From Cohnella caldifontis (GTDB lineage Bacteria; Bacillota; Bacilli; Paenibacillales; Paenibacillaceae), in NCBI RefSeq assembly GCF_029360585.1, contig NZ_JAQZSJ010000006.1:181479-245478 (forward strand): a DNA stretch of 64,000 nucleotides, read 5' to 3'. Positions within the stretch are counted from its first letter, which is position 1. Every line of letters begins with the position of its first letter. This document shows, in pieces, positions 60,668-64,000 of this stretch. The position numbers and the translations under genes were made by a program. A model generated the notes under the pieces. It was not told the DNA's origin and did no database searches. It saw only the letters and a list, made by a program, of their open reading frames with translations.

Positions 60668-62092
60668 TCAGCAGTCGAAGTACAGGCTGTATTCGTGCGG
60701 GTGAACCCGGATCGATACGGCTTTGGCTTCGGAGCGTTTGAGCGCGACATAGTTCTCGATGAATGCCTTGGTGAAGACGCCGCCTTCGGTCAGGAAGTCG
60801 GAATCCGCTTCGAGCGCGTCCAGCGCTTCGTCCAGGGTGCCCGGAACGCTGCGGATTTCTTTCTTCTCTTCGTCGGACAACTCATAGATGTTCTTGTCGA
60901 ACGGTCCATAGCCAAGCGCTCTCGGGTCGATGTTGCGCTTGATGCCGTCCAGGCCGGCCAGCAGCATCGCCGCGAAAGCCAGGTACGGGTTCGCCGTGGA
61001 GTCCGGCGTACGGAACTCGATACGGCAGCCTTTCGGCGTAACGGCAGCGACCGGAATCCGGACCGCGGCGGAGCGGTTGCCCTTGGAGAATACGAGGTTC
61101 ACCGGCGCTTCGTAACCCGGAACGAGACGTTTGAACGAGTTCGTGGACGGGTTCGTGATCGCGATCAGAGCCGGGGCATGGTACAGGATGCCGCCGATAT
61201 AGTTCAGCGCCAATTGGCTCAGGTTGGCGTATGCGCCTTTTTCCCAGAACAGCGGTTGACCGTCGTTGAAGATCGACATATGAACGTGCATCCCGCTGCC
61301 GTTGTCGCCGAAAATCGGCTTCGGCATGAACGTCGCGACTTTGCCGTATTGGCGAGCCACGTTGTGGATGATGTATTTGTACTTCATCAGGTTGTCCGCG
61401 GTCTTGGTCAGCGTGTCGAAGCGGAAGTTGATTTCCGCTTGGCCCGCGGTCGCGACTTCGTGGTGGTGACGCTCGACGCGAAGGCCGGACTCCTGCATCA
61501 GGCGGACCATTTCGCTGCGGATGTCTTGCTGCGTATCGGTCGGAGCGACCGGTACATAGCCCCCTTTGACGCGGACTTTGAATGCCAGGTTGCCGCCTTC
61601 TTCTTTGCGGTTCGTGTTCCAAGCGGCTTCCTCGGAATCGACGTGGAAAGAAGAAGAGTTCATCGTGCTTTCGTAACGGACGTCATCGAAAATGAAGAAC
61701 TCGGATTCCGGGGCGAAGAACGCATCCGTACCGACGCCGGATTTTTTGAGGAGTTCTTCGGCCTTCTGGGCGATGGAACGCGGGTCGCGCTCATAACGTT
61801 CGCCGTCCGGCGTGTAGATGTTGCACATCACGATCAAGGTCGAATGAGCCGTGAACGGATCGACATACACGGACTCGGTGTCCGGCATCATGACCATGTC
61901 GGACTCTTCAATTCCGCGGAAACCCGGGATCGAGGAACCGTCGAAAGCGACTCCGTTGACGAAAGTATCGGCATCGACTTCCGTCGCCGGAAGCGTGATA
62001 TGGTGAGCTTGCCCAGTTAAGCTGATAAAACGGAAATCTACGAATTCGATGTTCTTTTCCTTGATCAATTCCAATACTTTTTCAACAGCCAT
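60668..62092 (-). CDS. glnA: Glutamine synthetase, GSI-beta-like
   Basis: A 474-residue type I glutamine synthetase (glutamate + ammonia + ATP to glutamine). Active-site marks: VAFDGSSIPGF (Asp51), ESEFFIFDDV, HHEVATAGQAEINF, GSGMHVHMS, NPSTNSFKRLVPGYEAP and RIEFRTPDSTANPYLAF. It is about 30 residues longer than the Bacillus enzyme and, unlike it, carries NIYELSDEEK with Tyr403 at the place of the adenylylated Tyr of enterobacterial GlnA, plus the beta-type C-terminus EYSLYFDC. It thus resembles GSI-beta rather than the feedback-regulated GSI-alpha of Bacilli. A sigma-A promoter and a GlnR/TnrA-like box lie upstream; no glnR gene is next to it. Confidence 0.96.
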   Translation of the reverse strand: MAVEKVLELIKEKNIEFVDFRFISLTGQAHHITLPATEVDADTFVNGVAFDGSSIPGFRGIEESDMVMMPDTESVYVDPFTAHSTLIVMCNIYTPDGERYERDPRSIAQKAEELLKKSGVGTDAFFAPESEFFIFDDVRYESTMNSSSFHVDSEEAAWNTNRKEEGGNLAFKVRVKGGYVPVAPTDTQQDIRSEMVRLMQESGLRVERHHHEVATAGQAEINFRFDTLTKTADNLMKYKYIIHNVARQYGKVATFMPKPIFGDNGSGMHVHMSIFNDGQPLFWEKGAYANLSQLALNYIGGILYHAPALIAITNPSTNSFKRLVPGYEAPVNLVFSKGNRSAAVRIPVAAVTPKGCRIEFRTPDSTANPYLAFAAMLLAGLDGIKRNIDPRALGYGPFDKNIYELSDEEKKEIRSVPGTLDEALDALEADSDFLTEGGVFTKAFIENYVALKRSEAKAVSIRVHPHEYSLYFDC

Positions 62093-62175
62093 CTTTGGAT
62101 TTCCTCCCCATTTCCGAACATTCGTTTAGCAACTTGGACAAAACGTTCAAGTTTTCGCCCTAACTTATGTCGTTA

Positions 62176-62205
62176 ATTATAAAACTCGCCTTTGGAGAGC
62201 GTCAA
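62176..62205 (-). promoter_or_regulatory. Sigma-A promoter of glnA
   Basis: On the minus strand TTGACG (62200-62205), an 18-base spacer and a perfect TATAAT (62176-62181). The transcript would have a leader of about 75 bases. Confidence 0.75.
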
Positions 62206-62233
62206 TAGTTATGTAAGGTATTTTTTATCGATA

Positions 62234-62250
62234 TGTTAGCAATACTCACA
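62234..62250 (-). promoter_or_regulatory. GlnR/TnrA-like operator upstream of glnA
   Basis: The minus strand reads TGTGAGTATTGCTAACA, matching the TGTNANAWWWTMTNACA consensus at 15 of 17 positions. It lies about 30 bases upstream of the -35 box, in an AT-rich stretch, which suits nitrogen control of glnA. Confidence 0.6.
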
Positions 62251-62271
62251 TAGTACATAAAATCGTCATAA

Positions 62272-62305
62272 AAGTACAAAAAAAATAAACCTGCCGGTAA
62301 GCAGG
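62272..62305 (-). terminator. Terminator of the DAHP synthase gene
   Basis: CCTGC pairs with GCAGG (62290-62305), followed on the minus strand by TTTATTTTTTTT. Confidence 0.7.
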
Positions 62306-62325
62306 CCACGGTATGAATCCTCTAT

Positions 62326-63396
62326 TTATTTCTTCCAAGTCAAGAAGGCTTCCGCAGGCTGCTTCGGGGTGTCGAACCGTTTCCCGCACAGCGGGGCCAA
62401 TTGTTCCAGCTCTTTGAGCAGTTTGGCGAATTGGTCGGGGAACAGCGACTGCACGCCGTCGCCGGTCGCGGAGTTGTCCGGGTCCGTATGCATTTCGATG
62501 ATCAACCCGTTCGCGCCCGCGGCGACGGAGGCTTTGGTCATCGTCTCGACCAGCTCGCGGCGGCCCGTCGCATGGCTCGGGTCGGCGATGACCGGCAGGT
62601 GCGACAAGCTTTGCACGGCTGGGATGGCCGCCAAGTCGAACGTGTTGCGGGTATAGGTCTCGAACGTCCGGATTCCCCGCTCGCACAGCATCACGTTCGG
62701 ATTGCCGCCCGCCAGGATGTACTCCGCCGCGTTCAGCCATTCGTCGTAGGTCGCGCTCATGCCCCGTTTCAGCAGGACCGGCGTCTGCACGGTGCCGACC
62801 TTACGAAGCAGGTCGAAATTCTGCATGTTCCGCGTGCCGATCTGCAGAATGTCGGCGTATTCGGCGCAAATGTCCACCGTCTCGGGGGTCATGACCTCCG
62901 TGATCGTAAGCAGGCCATGCTTGTCGCCCGCCTCCTTCATCCATTTGAGGCCTTCCGCGCCGATGCCCTGGAAGCTGTACGGACCCGTGCGGGGCTTGTA
63001 CGCGCCGCCGCGAAGCACTTGGCCGCCGGCCGCCTTCACCAAACGGGCGATCTCGTCGATCTGCTCCGGCGTTTCGACGGCGCAAGGCCCGCCCATGACG
63101 ACAAGGTTGTCTCCGCCGATCTTCACGCCTTTGATCTCGATGATCGTGTCGTCCGGATGGAAATCGCGGCTGGCGAGCTTATACGATTTGGAAACTTTGA
63201 TGACATTCTCAACGCCCTTCATGGAACGGAGATGCTCCGCAAGGGAAGGGTCGGCTTTGCCGATGATGCCGATAACCGTGCGATCGGTGCCCCTGGACAC
63301 GTGCGCCTGCACGCCGCGTTGCTCGATATACCGGACGATTTCGGCGATACGTTCCTCAGGGACATGGGGGGAAGTAATCACGATCATGACGTTCAC
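62326..63396 (-). CDS. aroF: 3-Deoxy-7-phosphoheptulonate (DAHP) synthase, type I-beta
   Basis: A 356-residue DAHP synthase that starts the shikimate pathway from phosphoenolpyruvate and erythrose 4-phosphate. The N-terminal 70 residues form the ferredoxin-like regulatory domain (MNVMIVITSPHVPEERIAEI), the rest the barrel with LVVMGGPCAVET, LRGGAYKPRTGPYSFQG, LLKRGMSATYDEWLNAAEYI, LCERGIRTFE, PVIADPSHATGRRELV and IEMHTDPDNS. There is no fused chorismate mutase domain. The ATG at 63394-63396 has AGGAGAG upstream. It stands alone, upstream of glnA but behind its own terminator. Confidence 0.96.
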   Translation of the reverse strand: MNVMIVITSPHVPEERIAEIVRYIEQRGVQAHVSRGTDRTVIGIIGKADPSLAEHLRSMKGVENVIKVSKSYKLASRDFHPDDTIIEIKGVKIGGDNLVVMGGPCAVETPEQIDEIARLVKAAGGQVLRGGAYKPRTGPYSFQGIGAEGLKWMKEAGDKHGLLTITEVMTPETVDICAEYADILQIGTRNMQNFDLLRKVGTVQTPVLLKRGMSATYDEWLNAAEYILAGGNPNVMLCERGIRTFETYTRNTFDLAAIPAVQSLSHLPVIADPSHATGRRELVETMTKASVAAGANGLIIEMHTDPDNSATGDGVQSLFPDQFAKLLKELEQLAPLCGKRFDTPKQPAEAFLTWKK

Positions 63397-64000
63397 TCTC
63401 CTGCTTCCGGCTGTATCCAGCCCGTTTCGCTTTCGCGCTTGTTCGCTTCGACGCTTATACGCTTTTAAGTGCTAAAGTAAATATACGCAAACGGGCGCTT
63501 GGTGTCAATAGGTTTGTCATGGACTTCGGGCGTAGGTTCGCACCGGAATGCCCCTTTGCAGAGGTGAATCGGCGAAACTCCGCATCGGTTCGGTTTACTC
63601 CGAATCATCTGGGAAGAATCAACGCAACCTGCCGGAAAAACGGGGTTCTTCCAAGTCCATCGCCCCATACATGGGATAAAAAAAGAAAGTTCCTCCATGA
63701 CACTCCAAAAATGGCTTCCGAAATGAGTTAAGAAAGAAAGTTACATAACTCCGCTCCAATAGCGGCATCCGAACAAGCGTTATGTAAGAAAGTTACATAA
63801 CTCCCCCCAATTACAGCATCCGGACAAGCGTTATGTAAGAAAGTTACATAACTCCACCTCAATAGCGGCATCCGGACAAGAGTTATGTAAGAAAGTTCAC
63901 TGGCGTTGCATATAAGCTAACACGAAAAATTTCTCTTCTATTAGTTACTATTTTTGTAATTTAATGATGTATTTTCGTGGATGGCCATAAAAAATTCTCC
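63397..64000. other. Intergenic region at right end, repeats only
   Basis: These 604 bases hold no supported gene. About 63397-63660 shows nothing recognisable beyond the upstream region of the DAHP synthase gene. From about 63685 a 51/52-bp repeat array runs to 63899, and the last 100 bases are AT-rich without any clear signal. Confidence 0.7.
63685..63899. repeat. 51/52-bp repeat array with perfect hairpins
   Basis: The segment GAAAGTTACATAACTCC recurs with its TTAC at 63741, 63793 and 63844; a diverged unit starts near 63690 and a partial one ends the array at 63896. Spacing is 51-52 bases. Each junction reads GTTATGTAA-GAAAG-TTACATAAC, a perfect 9-bp inverted repeat with a 5-base loop. 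Between the hairpins lies CTCCAATAGCGGCATCCG with small changes. There are no unique spacers. Confidence 0.88.

Noticed and set aside
62187..62250. A riboswitch or T-box in the glnA leader
   Set aside because: No T-box specifier loop or antiterminator pattern was found; a plain sigma-A promoter and a GlnR/TnrA-like box explain the region.

Overview
The window looks like chromosomal DNA from a high-GC, spore-forming Paenibacillaceae bacterium (Paenibacillus or Cohnella type). The evidence is: intact SpoVR and PrkA homologues and an AbrB-type regulator; several sugar ABC transporters paired with YesM/YesN-type two-component systems; strong AGGAGG ribosome binding sites with frequent TTG and GTG starts; and very long antisense open frames caused by high GC. 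No rRNA, tRNA, phage or transposase gene was seen. The genus is inferred from gene content, not from a marker gene.

Layout. 1-2538: the end of a sugar ABC transporter operon (lipoprotein plus a permease that runs off the left edge). 2786-6823: a cupin-like protein, an unknown anchored protein, an aldo/keto reductase, an intergenic 51-bp tandem repeat array and an APH-fold protein. 6894-25546: a large carbohydrate region. Two paralogous modules, each made of a histidine kinase, an AraC-type regulator, two permeases and a binding protein, lie on either side of a GH31 glycosidase; a 914-residue glycosidase-like protein follows the left module. 25621-30065: a four-gene SiaABCD-like signalling operon whose cyclase is a PAS-GGDEF-HD-GYP hybrid. 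30246-35087: a guanylate-kinase-like protein, RecQ and HelD. 35263-38732: MoxR, DUF58 and a DUF4129-like membrane protein. 38819-44157: an OmpR-type regulator without its phospho-acceptor, convergent with a peptide export operon (double-glycine precursor, PpiC-like protein, C39-peptidase ABC exporter with two cyclic-nucleotide-binding domains, very short HlyD-like protein). 44312-50127: SpoVR, a PAS-PAS-GGDEF-EAL protein, a short-chain dehydrogenase, a coiled-coil protein built from a 21-bp repeat, and a methyltransferase. 50324-52050: a compact Agr-like quorum-sensing operon (multi-TM protein without a kinase domain, AgrB, a serine-type AgrD and a stand-alone LytTR protein). 52285-63396: mostly housekeeping genes (PrkA, DUF2161, Rieske protein, an aminotransferase-fold protein lacking its lysine, a small membrane protein, AbrB-like, TrmL, SerC, ThpR, FMN reductase, GlnA, DAHP synthase). 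63397-64000: no gene, but a second 51/52-bp intergenic repeat array.

How the parts connect. The left half senses and imports oligosaccharides and degrades them outside (914-residue protein) and inside (GH31) the cell. The middle holds several lifestyle-switch devices: the Sia-like c-di-GMP module, a second c-di-GMP enzyme, the peptide exporter and the Agr-like system. The strongest candidates for undescribed biology are the kinase-less Agr/LytTR operon, the leader-peptide exporter with cyclic-nucleotide-binding domains, and the Sia-like module ending in a dual GGDEF/HD-GYP enzyme.
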